Shown here: positions 48,801-59,140 of the stretch, piece after piece
How positions within the stretch are numbered: the stretch's first letter is position 1
Layout of the letters: each line of letters opens with the position of its first letter
Origin: Hirudinaria manillensis
Taxonomy: Eukaryota > Annelida > Clitellata > Hirudinida > Hirudinidae
Assembly (NCBI GenBank): GCA_034509925.1
Contig: CM067537.1
Span: forward strand, 5,828,001-5,892,000
Direction: 5' to 3'
DNA: 64,000 nt
Made by a program: the position numbers and the translations under genes
The notes under the pieces: model-generated
The model's database searches: none
Seen by the model: only the letters and a program-made list of their open reading frames with translations
What the model was told of the DNA's origin: nothing

Positions 48801-51237
48801 TTATCTAGTAATTAATATTTAAGTATTTTATTATTTAATAACTATCTACTTTGAATCTCTCCATTCAATGTAAACATTTGACAAAAACCAAAGACCAGGC
48901 AAAACTTATACAAAGAATACAATTTTAAGAAATACAATCACACTCAACTGTAATGTATGGAACCAGAAAAACATAGCCAATAACCTTTGTAAATCTTTCT
49001 CTTCTTAGGATTATCCAGAATATCAGGATCCACATAATCTCTGTCAGGCTGTTCTTGGAGGGAGAACTTCTTGAAGAGTCTCAGAGAAGGAAGACTCCAG
49101 ATGCAAATATTTTCCGACGAATGAATGCTGACGAGAGTCTTCTGGTCGGGAGAGACGGCCATTTTCACCACTTTGTCACCGTTTTGATTTGCAGACCAGG
49201 GCCACCAAGTCGATGGAAACGTTTTCTGAAAATTCCGAGGAACATTAAATTCTTTCCATGGCAGCAGATACAAAATCAACAAGCAACGACAACAACAATA
49301 TTCCATAAGCGATCATCAATACGATTAACATATTCCACAAATGCTCATCAACATGATTAACATATTCCATTATTACTTAACCAATACCCAGGGAGGCAAA
49401 CGTCAACAAAACCAACACTAACCGTTTTAGATTCGAGTTCATAGTCGGACACGAGCTTGTAATAAGGACAATCCGCAAGAACCCTCCAAGCCGAAATGCC
49501 GTTCCTCGCCATCTCCTCCTCCTCCTCCTCCTTGCCGTCCGTCACGCGAACCCCGTTCTTCCGGAACATTCCTCCCCCGACGAGCAGCAGGTTCGACGTC
49601 TGAACGTAAATGGCGTCGACGACTCCGTTGGGGAATCCACCGTCAAAGTTGAAGCTGTGCAGGAGTCTGTGGTCTCCCTCTTGGCTTTGATGAACACATA
49701 TTACTAGTATTAATAGTGATGCTGATGATGATGATGATTATGGTGATGATGATGATAATGATAGTGATGATGACTCTTGATGATGACGATGATGATGGTG
49801 GTGGTGATGATGATGGCAGTGATGCTGATGACCTTCGACGATGACGATGATGTGGATTAAGATGATGATGATGATAACAATCTATTACTTTAGTCACTTT
49901 AGAACTAAAGTCAACAATATTCAATCAATAATAAAAGAAATGAAAAAATAATCGGTTATTCCGTCAGACCTGATAATGAACGAGTTCAATATGCCTTGAT
50001 AACTGATTACAAGAAGTTCGTGCAACCAATGTTGGTGATCATCAATTTGCTGATTCATTGATCGTCTGCCTTTGAAGACGAGACTGCAGACGGCATTACC
50101 CAAGTCACAGCTCTGGTTCTTTGGCTGAAATTAGTTAAGAATTTATTGAATTTATTGACTTTGCAAGCCTGATAAGTGATTGATTATTTAAATTGCTGTC
50201 AATTGTTCAATTGTGATACTTGTAGTTAAGTCCCACAAGGGTTACAATTATTTAATTTCATTAGTGACATCACCAGTTTAGTTTTAATAACTAGTAAAAA
50301 TGTAATTGTTGGTAAATTTAATAACTAGTTTTAAAAAAAAACTAATAAAACTAATAAAAATGTAAAGTTGGTAATTTAATAGTGCACCACGAGTTCCTGC
50401 AGACCTGAAAAACATGCGAAAGTTGATCTCCGTTGATGCTGTACAGGAAAACATTTCCATGGCTGTCTGAGTAAGCGAGCAATGAGTCACACGGGGACCA
50501 AGCCAAATTCCTCCACTGAGGGAACAAGTCCCTCGCTGGCAGAGTCCACTTGTGGAGCACTTCGGTGAAGTCGTTGTCAGCAGACCTTCAAACAAATACA
50601 GCAACTAAGAAATTACGTGAGAAATTATGCAAGAAATTATGCAAATTTTAAAAAGTAACAATCAGTTTGCAGAATTTTATTTATTATCAGTTACATGTTA
50701 TTGTTTAGTTGGATTAATAATTGGATTTTTGCAATGGTACTATATACAGTTACCCATACCATGATGTACCAAAAGTAGCCTTAAAATGATTGTAAATCTG
50801 TGAATTTACCTTATTTCAACATGAGTGTCTTGCAACACGGCCAACTTTTCTTGCGAACTAAAAAAAGAAGAAAAAAAACTCCTGAAGGAATGAACATTTT
50901 GAATCGACTCCATTTGCTGGAATAAAAACAAACTTTGACAGAATTATTTTCCAGGGAGACTGGGCTTCAATGAACTTGGATATTTCAGGAGACTGACAAT
51001 CGAGATTGTATTTGCTGGAAAAGCATTGATTAAAAGAGAATTAATAAACAACTTAATAAATAATAAAAATCATTTCAAGTTCACAAATCTTAACATCAAC
51101 TGAGCAAATGAAGAGAACAAAAAAATAAATGAATGAGCAAATGCAAATCAAAATAACTTTAATATTTAAAAAAAATCTTTCTGAAAAAAAATTTCTGAAC
51201 CTGAGAGTCAAGTTGGACAAGTAGGACCAGGCTGAAC
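26124..51237 (-). CDS. NBAS: NBAS (neuroblastoma-amplified sequence), 57 exons
   Basis: Minus-strand gene with 57 exons that I could place; together about 7,091 coding bases, or 2,363 codons, against 2,371 residues in human NBAS. Only the first one or two exons are unresolved. NBAS is the metazoan Sec39 homologue: a cytosolic subunit of the NRZ (Dsl1) tethering complex with ZW10 and RINT1, which catches COPI vesicles at the ER through syntaxin-18 SNAREs; it also works with UPF1 in mRNA decay. Landmarks matching the human protein include TKRSWVLHECLETVPVD, GLRGTDLEA, YHGNEVLPHRLAIL, LVLRAAKEYFNSS and IRDRPPEVQEELNL. Nearly all splice junctions have agreeing phases. Introns are very AT-rich and contain a LINE, a gypsy fossil and a satellite. 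Exon coordinates are given in the four block entries. Confidence 0.96.
26850..26920 (-). repeat. Short imperfect duplication beside an NBAS donor
   Basis: The stretch ttcaataccagtaattag plus flanking sequence occurs twice (near 26843 and 26879), each ending in a CACCTT that reads AAGGTG on the minus strand. The right-hand copy forms the real 5' splice site of the exon at 26921-27047. Confidence 0.45.
29455..29545. repeat. Imperfect direct duplication in NBAS intron
   Basis: The stretch atagcacttcaaataccaaa recurs at about 29473 and 29518, separated by a TA-rich run. It is a local tandem duplication with no coding content. Confidence 0.5.
30540..30620. repeat. TAAA/TGAA/CGAA tetranucleotide microsatellite
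   Basis: Interrupted tetranucleotide tract (taaataaa, then gaatgaatgaacgaacgaac) in an NBAS intron. Similar AAAT tracts occur at 28155-28200, 29770-29815 and 36570-36690. Confidence 0.7.
31370..31411. repeat. TAA microsatellite
   Basis: About 11 near-perfect ATA/TAA units in an NBAS intron, directly left of the decayed LINE; it may be the insertion target. Confidence 0.7.
31412..32310 (+). mobile_element. Decayed R2-like (RLE-type) LINE fragment in NBAS intron
   Basis: Plus-strand remnants of a non-LTR retrotransposon pol, opposite to NBAS. In order: the reverse-transcriptase entry motif NLKNYRPITCLPTLYKILTS (about 31505-31566), a jump to the segment after the palm (LEDLKRKPLLGKFVR, then GGLKGETESLIVADQ, 31697-31845), and then the end of the restriction-like endonuclease region (LEIEIARMWGMKVRTVPVVV, about 31890-31945). 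The catalytic RT core, the zinc-finger region and the core of the endonuclease are missing, so there are at least two internal deletions plus stops. A 3' tail of TAA repeats (32278-32310) closes it, as in other members of this group. The clade (R2/R4/NeSL-like) is judged from remembered motif order, not from a search. Confidence 0.7.
32278..32310 (+). repeat. TAA tail of the LINE
   Basis: About 11 TAA units ending the LINE 3' UTR, immediately after gtcgagtttgtacaag. These tails are generated by the element's own reverse transcription. Confidence 0.65.
35885..36020. repeat. ATTA/TAAT-rich self-complementary tract
   Basis: Repeated attatttaataataattatt units in both orientations around a TATATATATA core in an NBAS intron. 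The tract is nearly its own reverse complement and could fold into a long hairpin. Confidence 0.55.
36118..42446 (-). CDS. NBAS: NBAS central block (end of Sec39 domain)
   Basis: Exons, 5' to 3': 42446-42396, 42131-42078, 41896-41833, 41669-41611, 41410-41308, 41094-40772, 36561-36449, 36197-36118. Several are tiny (51-64 bp), as short as in other deeply split animal genes. Matches: YDQLCLVKSIIDSLPDL, AEILKKNGIEKTLAEI, DSESDAARILTRLARVS, CEIFIGALLCSGNVSH (across a junction), LVLRAAKEYFNSS, then across the gypsy-bearing intron LAR joined to CCLELIRDRPPEVQEEL. The 323-bp exon at 40772-41094 carries a Ser-rich insert (about 40 residues with repeated SS/TS) longer than in human NBAS. The splice pair around the gypsy element is in phase, so the insertion need not break the protein. 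Confidence 0.9.
36719..36723 (+). repeat. Target-site duplication of gypsy element (left)
   Basis: AAAGT directly outside the left end (TGTTAG...) of the LTR element; the same five bases occur at 40679-40683. Confidence 0.8.
36785..36831 (-). repeat. End repeat of gypsy element, left copy
   Basis: 47 bp identical to 40632-40678, lying in the left (3') terminal repeat and directly after the pol frame. Confidence 0.85.
40632..40678 (-). repeat. End repeat of gypsy element, right copy
   Basis: 47 bp identical to 36785-36831 and beginning TGTTGTGACG on the minus strand at the 5' edge of the element. Confidence 0.85.
40679..40683 (+). repeat. Target-site duplication of gypsy element (right)
   Basis: AAAGT directly outside the right end, matching 36719-36723. 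Confidence 0.8.
42627..43135. repeat. 47-bp minisatellite, about 11 units
   Basis: In the NBAS intron between exons 42446 and 43298. Eight near-identical 47-bp units fill 42713-43088 exactly (8 x 47 = 376 bp). One more such unit lies at about 42627-42673. A diverged unit (containing tattggtaacttatattcac where the others have catcggtaacttacatccac) sits on each side of the eight-unit block, at about 42677 and 43093. The units contain no start of a frame of note. Confidence 0.9.
43298..47325 (-). CDS. NBAS: NBAS central block (start of Sec39 domain)
   Basis: Exons, 5' to 3': 47325-47117, 46983-46873, 46690-46612, 46203-46099, 45936-45872, 45496-45425, 45142-45059, 44902-44825, 44638-44509, 44065-43931, 43835-43662, 43371-43298. 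Matches: LTLNQKELCRIRIKLFQYLD, YDKTFFKKFRKENIVQLA, LAILCNIPETTPP, EFLYKENPDLLEF, SGQVDCATTLLQCGIQ, MEVLVYECHVPPS, RMERIRLMMSK, ASECLYAHNS. This is the helical solenoid that in NRZ contacts the ZW10/RINT1 arm. The first exon corresponds to the segment just before Sec39 and contains ELLQYGLRGTDLEA. Confidence 0.9.
44119..44146. repeat. TAA microsatellite
   Basis: Nine TAA units in an NBAS intron. Similar short tracts occur at 45187-45216 and 47800-47840. Confidence 0.7.
44385..44510. repeat. CAT/CAC-rich trinucleotide tract
   Basis: Imperfect catcatcaccaccac repeats immediately downstream of the NBAS exon at 44509-44638. On the minus strand it reads GTGATGATGATTATGG directly from the 5' splice site. 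Translated, it gives only a spurious Gly/Asp or Val/Met run. Confidence 0.7.
45789..45822. repeat. TA dinucleotide microsatellite
   Basis: About 16 uninterrupted TA units in an NBAS intron; a shorter TA run occurs at about 24291-24304 in a pyruvate kinase intron. Confidence 0.8.
47624..51237 (-). CDS. NBAS: NBAS N-terminal block (beta-propeller region)
   Basis: Exons, 5' to 3': 51237-51201, 51014-50934, 50857-50810, 50585-50405, 50124-49970, 49684-49423, 49225-48985, 48756-48707, 48619-48476, 48295-48102, 47923-47854, 47749-47624. This is the WD40-like NBAS N-terminal domain. Matches to the human protein: EKLAVLQDTHVEIR, QWRNLAWSPCDSLLAYSDSH, ELLVISYQGILNS, LLLVGGG, ISAWRVLADCPYYK, MAVSPDQKTLVSIHSSENI and ICIWSLPSL, GSLTVSNIQNLVNRLG. 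An acidic loop (NEDEGVSEFTSLDSDEENFE) corresponds to the acidic loop in human NBAS. The exon at 51237-51201 has weak similarity but fits in phase; the true start codon lies upstream and was not found. Confidence 0.9.
49715..49880. repeat. GAT-rich trinucleotide tract
   Basis: Imperfect gatgatgatgatg repeats in the NBAS intron just upstream of the exon at 49423-49684, similar in kind to the CAT tract at 44.4 kb. Confidence 0.7.
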
Positions 51238-53007
51238 CTGGTTGGATAATATATTTATTAAGTAATACTTTACCATTATAACATCTATTCATTATCATAA
51301 TAACATGTAATTGTTTATTAATTAATTATACTGCTTAATTAATGTTACTGCAACTAATATCTTAAACATTTAAAAATTGAATTTAACAAATTTCAAATTT
51401 AACAATTTTCAACAAAAAAAATGAATAAATCACAATCAACTATCATTTTCCACCAAACCATAATCAATTACATACAACATTTATTGATACCAAATTTTTG
51501 CATTGACCTTTCAAACAAGACAAATTTATTAGAACTTAATCATTTTTGGAAATTTCAGTCTTTTTCATATCCTCAAAAACCAATAATATAAAAAAATAAT
51601 AATAATTAAATTGCATATGGAGGATAGGTGCCACTACAAAAGTTGTTTAGATGTTCCCACAATTGAGAGAGATGCTAATGGACTGGCCAAAACCAAGAAT
51701 TCTAGCCACTGTTGGAGAAATTGAGGTGGCAGTAGATGGTCATTCATCATTCATAAGGTAATACCTCATCAAAAATCAACATTATTTCACTCCCAAATTT
51801 ATACATTCCTTCCACAAATTGCTTATTCATCATGAGAACAATATTAAATTTGATTAATGAAATTAATGAAGCAAAGAGTGAAAAATTGTTCCTATAAGAT
51901 TATTTTAACCTGAGCTAATAAACTATTATTATCAACAATTGTAGTAAAAAAAAATGTGACCATCATTTTTCAAACATCATTTTAGAAAATCACTACCCTA
52001 AGAAATTCACAATAAAAACATTTTAAAGAACCTTTGCTTTGAATTTCCACCAAACTTTCACATCTTTCTCTGAATGACGGCAGCTAAGTTATTTGAATGC
52101 AATAACAGTTAATAATATTATTAAAATGAGCGTAATTGTGGTATTTATAACTCTGTTATTGTTTTACTTGTAATATTGTATTACAAAAGGTGTACAAGTA
52201 CTTCCAAATTATGGGATTTAGTACATACCTAAAGTTGCAATTATAAACATTCATTAAAGTAAAAACCTCCACATTAAATACTACTGCTCATTTCAGGGTG
52301 CTATATCTTATAAAAAATCTGTCTTATAAAATCTATATACAAGCAGTCATATTAACATCCAAACATGACTAAAGTACTAAAATGCAAAAAACTCTTACAG
52401 CAACTTCGGCGTCTAATTTCCATTCAGAATTAATGCTTTTCACATATAAAATATTATCAACCGAGTCCACCCCAGTCATGTTTGATCCTAATGACGGGTC
52501 ACCTAAGATTTTTAAAAGTTATAGGCCTTCGCAATAATAACACAACAAAAGTGGTTCTATGTCCCATTTTAATTTTGACTAAAGCGCTCGATAACATCTT
52601 ATTGAGCAAAAAATAATTTTAAAGTTTGTTTTATAATGTGAATAAAATTCAGATTTATGGAATCAGAGCCTTCAAACCAGTTGTAAGTCGGGTGAGCCAT
52701 TTCCAATCGAAAAAAATTAATAAAGCTTCGACAAATGTGCTTACAATTATCATTGGTTTGTAGCTGACTCCACCATTTAAAAACATTGACTCAATGTTTC
52801 TGTATTTAACGATTATAAAAATAGGTAAAAGCGAATTGTGAAAGCAATTATCAAAGCATAGTGAAAACATTAATTTGATCCTGTTTTTGTAAGCCATTAC
52901 TTATTGATAACTAATCGTTACAATCTTCACGGGCGGTCAAGCAAATCATTGTGGAATATTTGAAGAGTGAGACATTTATTGATCAGAACCGATAGTTGTA
53001 TAATCTT
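51238..53007. other. NBAS 5' region and spacer
   Basis: Should contain the NBAS start exon and promoter. Candidate minus-strand ATGs occur at about 51747-51754 (MNDHLLPPQF) but resemble nothing in NBAS. On the plus strand, 51672-51757 is open (MLMDWPKPRILATVGEIEVA) and ends at a GTAATA donor, so a divergent gene could start here. A minus-strand 80-codon frame at 52655-52897 has no recognisable motif. Confidence 0.3.
52975..52980 (-). promoter_or_regulatory. Poly(A) signal AATAAA
   Basis: Minus-strand AATAAA 28 bp after the stop codon of the four-exon gene at 53008-54040; good support for a transcript end. Confidence 0.55.
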
Positions 53008-54040
53008 TCACATGTTGGGGACCAACTCGTGGTCATAGGGCTTATTCGAATGAGGCTCCCAATTCAGTTCAGTGGGAGTGCTAAACGCAGCATTCTTCCT
53101 GAAGGGAGTGTCAAAATTCTTTTTTATCTGGCTTACCCCCTGTAATTACTTGAATAGTGTTACAAAGTTATTCAAATAATCAAGTAACAATTGCAACCCT
53201 TGCCTGTACTTTTCGACAATTCTGAGACCAAAAAGTTATTGGTTGTTCGTAGATATAATCAGGTCTCTTGGAATAAAAAAAGTAATTCGTCGATGTTATT
53301 AATCATCTTCAATAACTCGAGTTAAATATCCTGCTTACAAATGACTCGGCTATCGGACAAACGCATCTTTCTCTGGGTGGAGGAGCTGCTACAGGATCAG
53401 ATGTTTTGAATCTTTCTTTATATTTTTTGTCTTTCAATTCTCTCCTAAATGACATAACTCTTTTAATAATTATTCTGATGTTGCAAAACGTCAATCTTAC
53501 ACTGCCTGTTCATAAAATAGTTTTTCCATGACTTGGTGTCTCGTTTCTTTGAACAAGATAGGATCATATTTATCAAATCTTCAACGAATTTGAAATTGTT
53601 GCTTCCTTACTGTTGCTTTTGCATGCATCGTGGAGGGGCCTGTAAGCATCCAGATGTGTTGTTAAATCTTCAGTTCTGTAATTATAGGGTGGAACCAACA
53701 ATCCTTTGTGGGCCTTTGTTATTCTCAGTACCGTGTCGTATTTTCTCTCTTCATCCAGACGTGAGGTAGATCTCTGCGCGAGAAACATCAAGTTGGACCA
53801 AATGAATTAATTAGTTCTTGATATCAATTCAAAGCTTTTAGGAAGTGGGTCGTCGGCATCGAATAATGTATTTTAAAATTAAACAAATATTTTAATAAAA
53901 CTAATCTAGTGCGTGGAATTTTGAGAAAATATGCGATATATTTCAATAGAATTTGTTACAACCTCTTCGAACCAATTTTCAATCAAACACTTAGCATCAG
54001 AATTTGGGATTGGAATATTGTGGCGACATAATCCGGGCAT
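53008..54040 (-). CDS. 159-residue protein, four exons; possibly axonemal
   Basis: Minus-strand exons 54040-53963, 53773-53611, 53457-53339 and 53127-53008. Lengths 78, 163, 119 and 120 bp give 160 codons with phases agreeing at all three introns, an ATG start, a TGA stop and a nearby AATAAA. Introns open GTTGTA, GTAAGG and GTAAGC and close GCAG, AGAG and CCAG; the second acceptor is the weakest. The protein starts MPGLCRHNIPIPNSD, contains IENWFEERSTSRLDEER, a basic helix (FRRELKDKKYKERF), a Pro-rich stretch, and ends FDTPFRKNAAFSTPTELNWE. No membrane segment or signal peptide. The WxEER and FSTP-type short motifs remind me of small sperm/ciliary microtubule-inner proteins, but that is an impression. 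The family is not identified. Confidence 0.6.
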
Positions 54041-56160
54041 TTTCGAGATTAACTTTCCCTGGGGACGCTAAAACTACTTTCCGATAAACATCAACGTTTG
54101 AGCCAGCTCAGTAACTATGACAACGAACTAAGATAAAATATTATACATTTATGTTTATACTGAGAAATATAACCGGCATAAAATATTTTCAAACTTATGC
54201 TTATTTATTTGTTAAATTGAAACTCATATTAAAATGCCTAAAATATCTGCATTGAAAAGTGATGATATAAGTAATTTCGACAACTTTTACAATGCCGAAC
54301 CAGTCATATGCTACAAAAGTCGATTTTTCTTATAGTCTTCTGTTTAGAGTTCTTTTTAAAATTAAGTATGATTGATTCATTGATTTCCGGGCTTCAGTCC
54401 TTAAGGATTTAATCATTTTTTAATATGCATATCTGAAATCATATGGGTACCTAGCAAACAACAAATGATTTTCTCAAGTTGGTAATGAGAATAGCTATAT
54501 ATCTTTTTTTTTAACAAAGGAGTCATTTAAAGTTACATAAGTTACAAAATTACACATCGAACAGCCTTTAATTATTGATGTCGATCAAATCCAAAGTGAT
54601 CCACAATGGATTTCCTGGTGCAGCTAATTGCAGTTAATGGGACAATGAACTTCCGCAAGCCACTTATGGTTTTATCTTTTCATGGTTAAAGCTTTACACC
54701 CCTTGATGCTACGGAAATGCTAACAAATTGTACCATTGTTACCCCCAAGGGAATTCTCTTATCTCATGTAATAACAAGGACGGCTCATTCTGAGCACACT
54801 TTGGACCTCGCCTTAATGCACCATGGTTTCGAGTAGAAATTATTGTGAAGCTAGCCTTTCTTATGAAAGATGCATTATTGATTCAATGGGTGCCTTCACA
54901 AAAAAGGTCTCACATTAATCTTGTAGACGCTTCCTGAAACCACTTGAAGGATGGAGCCTTCCTAAAAGCTAAGTGAATAAAGAAGCATTTTTTTACTCTT
55001 AACTATATCGTCAAATCGAACTTGTTTGCAATTAGTTATATTATATTTATTAACGAAATCTATGTAGTTCCGTCGCTTAATTAAATGAGAATATTCAATT
55101 TTTCAATAAATCAAGATTTTGAATACTTTGAGATAATTTTTGTAAACAAAATAATTGTAAAATTACGTTTCTGCAAGTAGGATCAGGATCCTTCAACCAG
55201 TAAACATGCTTTAACTGGTAGTTATACTCGTAAAAGTTTTAGTGAAACGTTGTCGATATACGAAAGCATGTTATAACCATTGAAATATGTCAAATGATAA
55301 AAGCGACCCCCAAAAAGGCATGGAGAGCCTGAAGCACTCAAACAATTTCAAGTGCCAAATCAAACACTCCTCATACATAAGCTCAATTCAACCCGGATTG
55401 CAGCAGCCACACTTTGGCGTATTTTCAGGTGATACGGTATGCTATAAAGTAACATCAGAGAGCCATTTATTTTATTAATTTTAATGACATTGAATTGCTG
55501 GCAAATCCACAAAACAGATGAATTAACGCACGCAACAGACGAACGTCTTTACAACAGCAGTAATAACAACGACAAGGATTGAAGATTTCACTCATAAGTC
55601 CATTCTTCCCGAGTATTCTCCAAAAACAATCCTTTCGACATTTACTACTTCTTAAGAGATCAACAAGTCAGGGACAACTCGGAAAAGTAAGGATTTGCTA
55701 AATTAAACAAATTCGTTCTGCTCATTATGCAACATTAATAAATCACTAATTTTGTACTATTGTGAGAACATCGTATCTCCGATGATTGATAATATTTACT
55801 ATTTCGCATATGATGACCAGACCAAAGGGGGGGGGGGGTCCTAATCAGTAGCGATGGTATAGGCTGGCTGTGCACGGGACAAAGTAGCACTCATTTAAGA
55901 ATAGGCCCAGTCGGCTCTCATGACCAATTAAGCTTGTTATAGTACTAGTCGACTCAACACGCTGGCCAGATAAAAGGTTGCCAGCAACGACCCGCTAGTA
56001 ATTGCTACGAAGCAGCACAAACGTCTGGTCGCTACTTTCGTTATCGATACAGTTTGCTGAATAATGGACATTCCGTATTGTTATTTATATGTATTCATCT
56101 AAAATAACTTACATCTGCAGATGAGAGGAACATAAGTTCTAGGAACATTTTCGGCGAAGA
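54041..56160. other. Spacer upstream of sphingomyelin synthase
   Basis: No supported gene. A plus-strand frame at 55287-55478 (MSNDKSDPQKGMESLKH) is followed at about position 55431 by a possible donor (GTGATA) and could be a short exon or UTR. A run of ten G lies at 55828-55837. The last few hundred bases are the likely sphingomyelin synthase 5' UTR and promoter. Confidence 0.35.
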
Positions 56161-59057
56161 ATGGAAAGATTCAGAAGACGATTTGAATTTGCTTTCCGTA
56201 AAGTCGTATGCCACAAACAAAGATACAACGTGGCCGGTTATCCTCGAAGCAACATCAAGATGACAAGCGTAAAGACATCGAACGAACAAATAAATTGGGA
56301 GGAGCAGGGGAAGCCCCTTATGGAACCCAACGGAATCGCCCAGCAGCCCCTACCCATCAACAACAGACCGTCTAATCTCGACGAACCTTCAGACGACATG
56401 ACGATAATCGACATCTCCCCTGTAAATAAGAAAAACCACTTTCCAGAGCTTCCCAGGTTCATAATCAGCTACATTTACATGTTCATCTTCGGCCTGGCGA
56501 ACTGCTTCATCGTGGTCATTGCTCACGATTGGACTCCAGATAGGACACGTTACTTACCTCTGCCCGATATCATTCTCGACAATATTCCGTATTTTCCCTG
56601 GGCATTCCGCGCCTGCGAGGGAATGGGCATGGCTCTGCTAATCATCTTCGCCGTCCTCATATCAATTCACAAGCACAGGTGAGCAACTTATAACGGATGC
56701 AATCATTCAAAACTAAGCACGTCTTTTGGCGTTTCGAAATCTGCCGGACGCAAATTTTTAGATCGTTCGTGGAATTCGTTCCAGGCGATCCAAGGATTAG
56801 AACTTCATTGTTGCAGCAACCAGATGCTAACCGGCGCGTTTATCCCGAGCTTATTATAATCGTGGCTCGCATCCTTTATAACCATGCTTTATTACGTTGT
56901 TGCAACGTTTCCATAGGCAAAACATTTGAGGTCCTCGTCTGAGATAATTTGTCACTGCATTTGTCAAAATTAATTTACGCTTATTACTTTTAAGTTGAGT
57001 TTTAACCACTTTATGGTAAGCTTTTCGTTGATTATTATTATTATTAGTGGTGGTGTTTTTATTGGTATTATTATTATTAGTATTATTCTCAATACGATTA
57101 TTATTTAGTTCTGATCTCAGTGCACCCTGATTGCGCAAATTTTTGTTGCGCGATTTGTTTCAGGGAAGGAAGTATTTAATATCGTGGAAAATATTCGGCT
57201 TAAAGACCAGGATCTTGTCCCGTGATAATTTCTTGCAATTTCGAATTCGGCGGATGTGAAAGGTTAAAAAATTGAAAGAAGGAAGAGTATAGATGATAAT
57301 TATTCATTTGACACGTGATGACGATCAGCAAATAATTGAGAAATAATAATTAGTAAAAAAATTTGCATTGCTCAATTAACTCACGAATTTGGTCCGTGGA
57401 ATTTATAATTAACCAATCAAAGCGAACGTGCTGCATATTTGAATATTCATGATGGATAATCGCAACTCGTGAGTTTGTAGAGCGTGATAGTACATTCCTG
57501 ACTGGTGACACGCATGTGACATGGCAAACAAATGAATGAATGAATGAGTGAGTGAATGAATTTGTTACCTCAAATTCCTAAATGATTAGGTCTCCCTCAT
57601 TAAAACATTTCAATTTGCTTTTAACACATTCGGTGCTTTCTGACTTATTTGCTTCAATTTATCCTTTGCAAGCCCTCACAAGTCAGGAAATGTATCGCAA
57701 AGTTCATCCCAACTTAAGGATTTAATCGGGTGTTGTCTTAATGATTATTTATTTAAATTATGAAATTCATCGAAATTTAACATAATTTGTATTATGAGTT
57801 TTTATTATGAAAGTTAGAATCGCAACTAGAAATAATAAACTAATTAGAAGGTATGGAGACAAATTTAATTATATAAAACAGTAAAATTTCCCGTATTGAT
57901 GTTTGCACTTGAACGTGACTCAATAGCAGCAATACTACAATTACAGTGAATAATGCACACTTGTCTTTAAGATACTTTAAATGCGTCACTAGGACTTATG
58001 GCGATGATTAGTGCACAGACGTTACAAGAAACATGATAGGAATGATAAGTTAGTACTCCAAATATTTCAATTTTAAACTTTGGAAAGCAGGAAAATCACT
58101 TGGCAGTAATCAATTACATTCACTTAATTGCATGCCTCCGGCTCCATATTTGCTTTAAGTAGGCCAACAACCACTAAGCTAGTCCCGCATTCAGGGTAAA
58201 CAAGCACTTTGCGCAGATGGAAAGATCCGGTAAAATTGGCAACTGGATTTTGAAAGTGTGCTTCGGTTTTGGTAACTCTGAAGCTTTCGATAGTCCTTTT
58301 GAAGACGATAGTTTTGCTTTTGGACTTTGGCAACAAAAATTATGTTACCTTCTTGGCATTTCTCAGAAAAACACTTTTTATTTTTTTTGCGCTTTAATTC
58401 ATTTGATTGTAAATTGAATGGAGTACTATAAAGTACTAAATGGAGAAATACAATTCAATTTATCAGCTTGTCTTTTTTAACGCTAGTTTTTATCTTCTTA
58501 GCTCTGGGAAAAGTGATTTTCTGCTCGCTGAGTCATCTTGTTGTAATAACAAATTCCTCTCGATGGGGAATCCCAATCAGGGATGGCAATTGCGCAACAT
58601 TGCGACAGCGAGTTGTTGTCAACAACGCCGGCCGAAATCGTACCGATAACTGCTACCATTATTACCTATCACTCAAATATGTGATAAATTCTAGAGTGAA
58701 AAATGTTCAAAAGTTTAGCTTTTGTTTCACATTTCGATCGAACGAATTGAAATTGCAGACGATATTTTTTTCTTTAAGTTGGTTCTGCTTGAGTCAGTTC
58801 TGGTTAGGTCTTCATGAAAATACATTTGTTGATTTCTTAATCGTTCAAACTTTGATCAAAGCATCTGGTTTACCTCCCGCGTTCCAACTTCTAAGTCTTC
58901 TAAGTAACAATAAGAATCTTTTAAGCAAGTGGTACATAAATCCAAAAGTGAAATAACTTCAACGAGTCAGATTGATAGAGACTCATATAAACCATTATAA
59001 ACCAAGCCATCTACTAATCAAAATTCTAAATGGCCTTGTCATTACAATGATAATTAT

Positions 59058-59140
<83 letters not shown>

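Noticed and set aside
52655-52897. 80-codon minus-strand frame as a further exon of the 53-54 kb gene
   Set aside because: That gene already has a stop codon and poly(A) signal at 53008-52975, and the frame has no motif.
55287-55478. 63-codon plus-strand frame as a separate gene
   Set aside because: No family match and no convincing downstream exon; it could be part of the sphingomyelin synthase 5' UTR.
58124-58956. Several plus- and minus-strand frames of 66-162 codons
   Set aside because: Lie in the first intron of sphingomyelin synthase, show low-complexity AT-driven composition and no domain.
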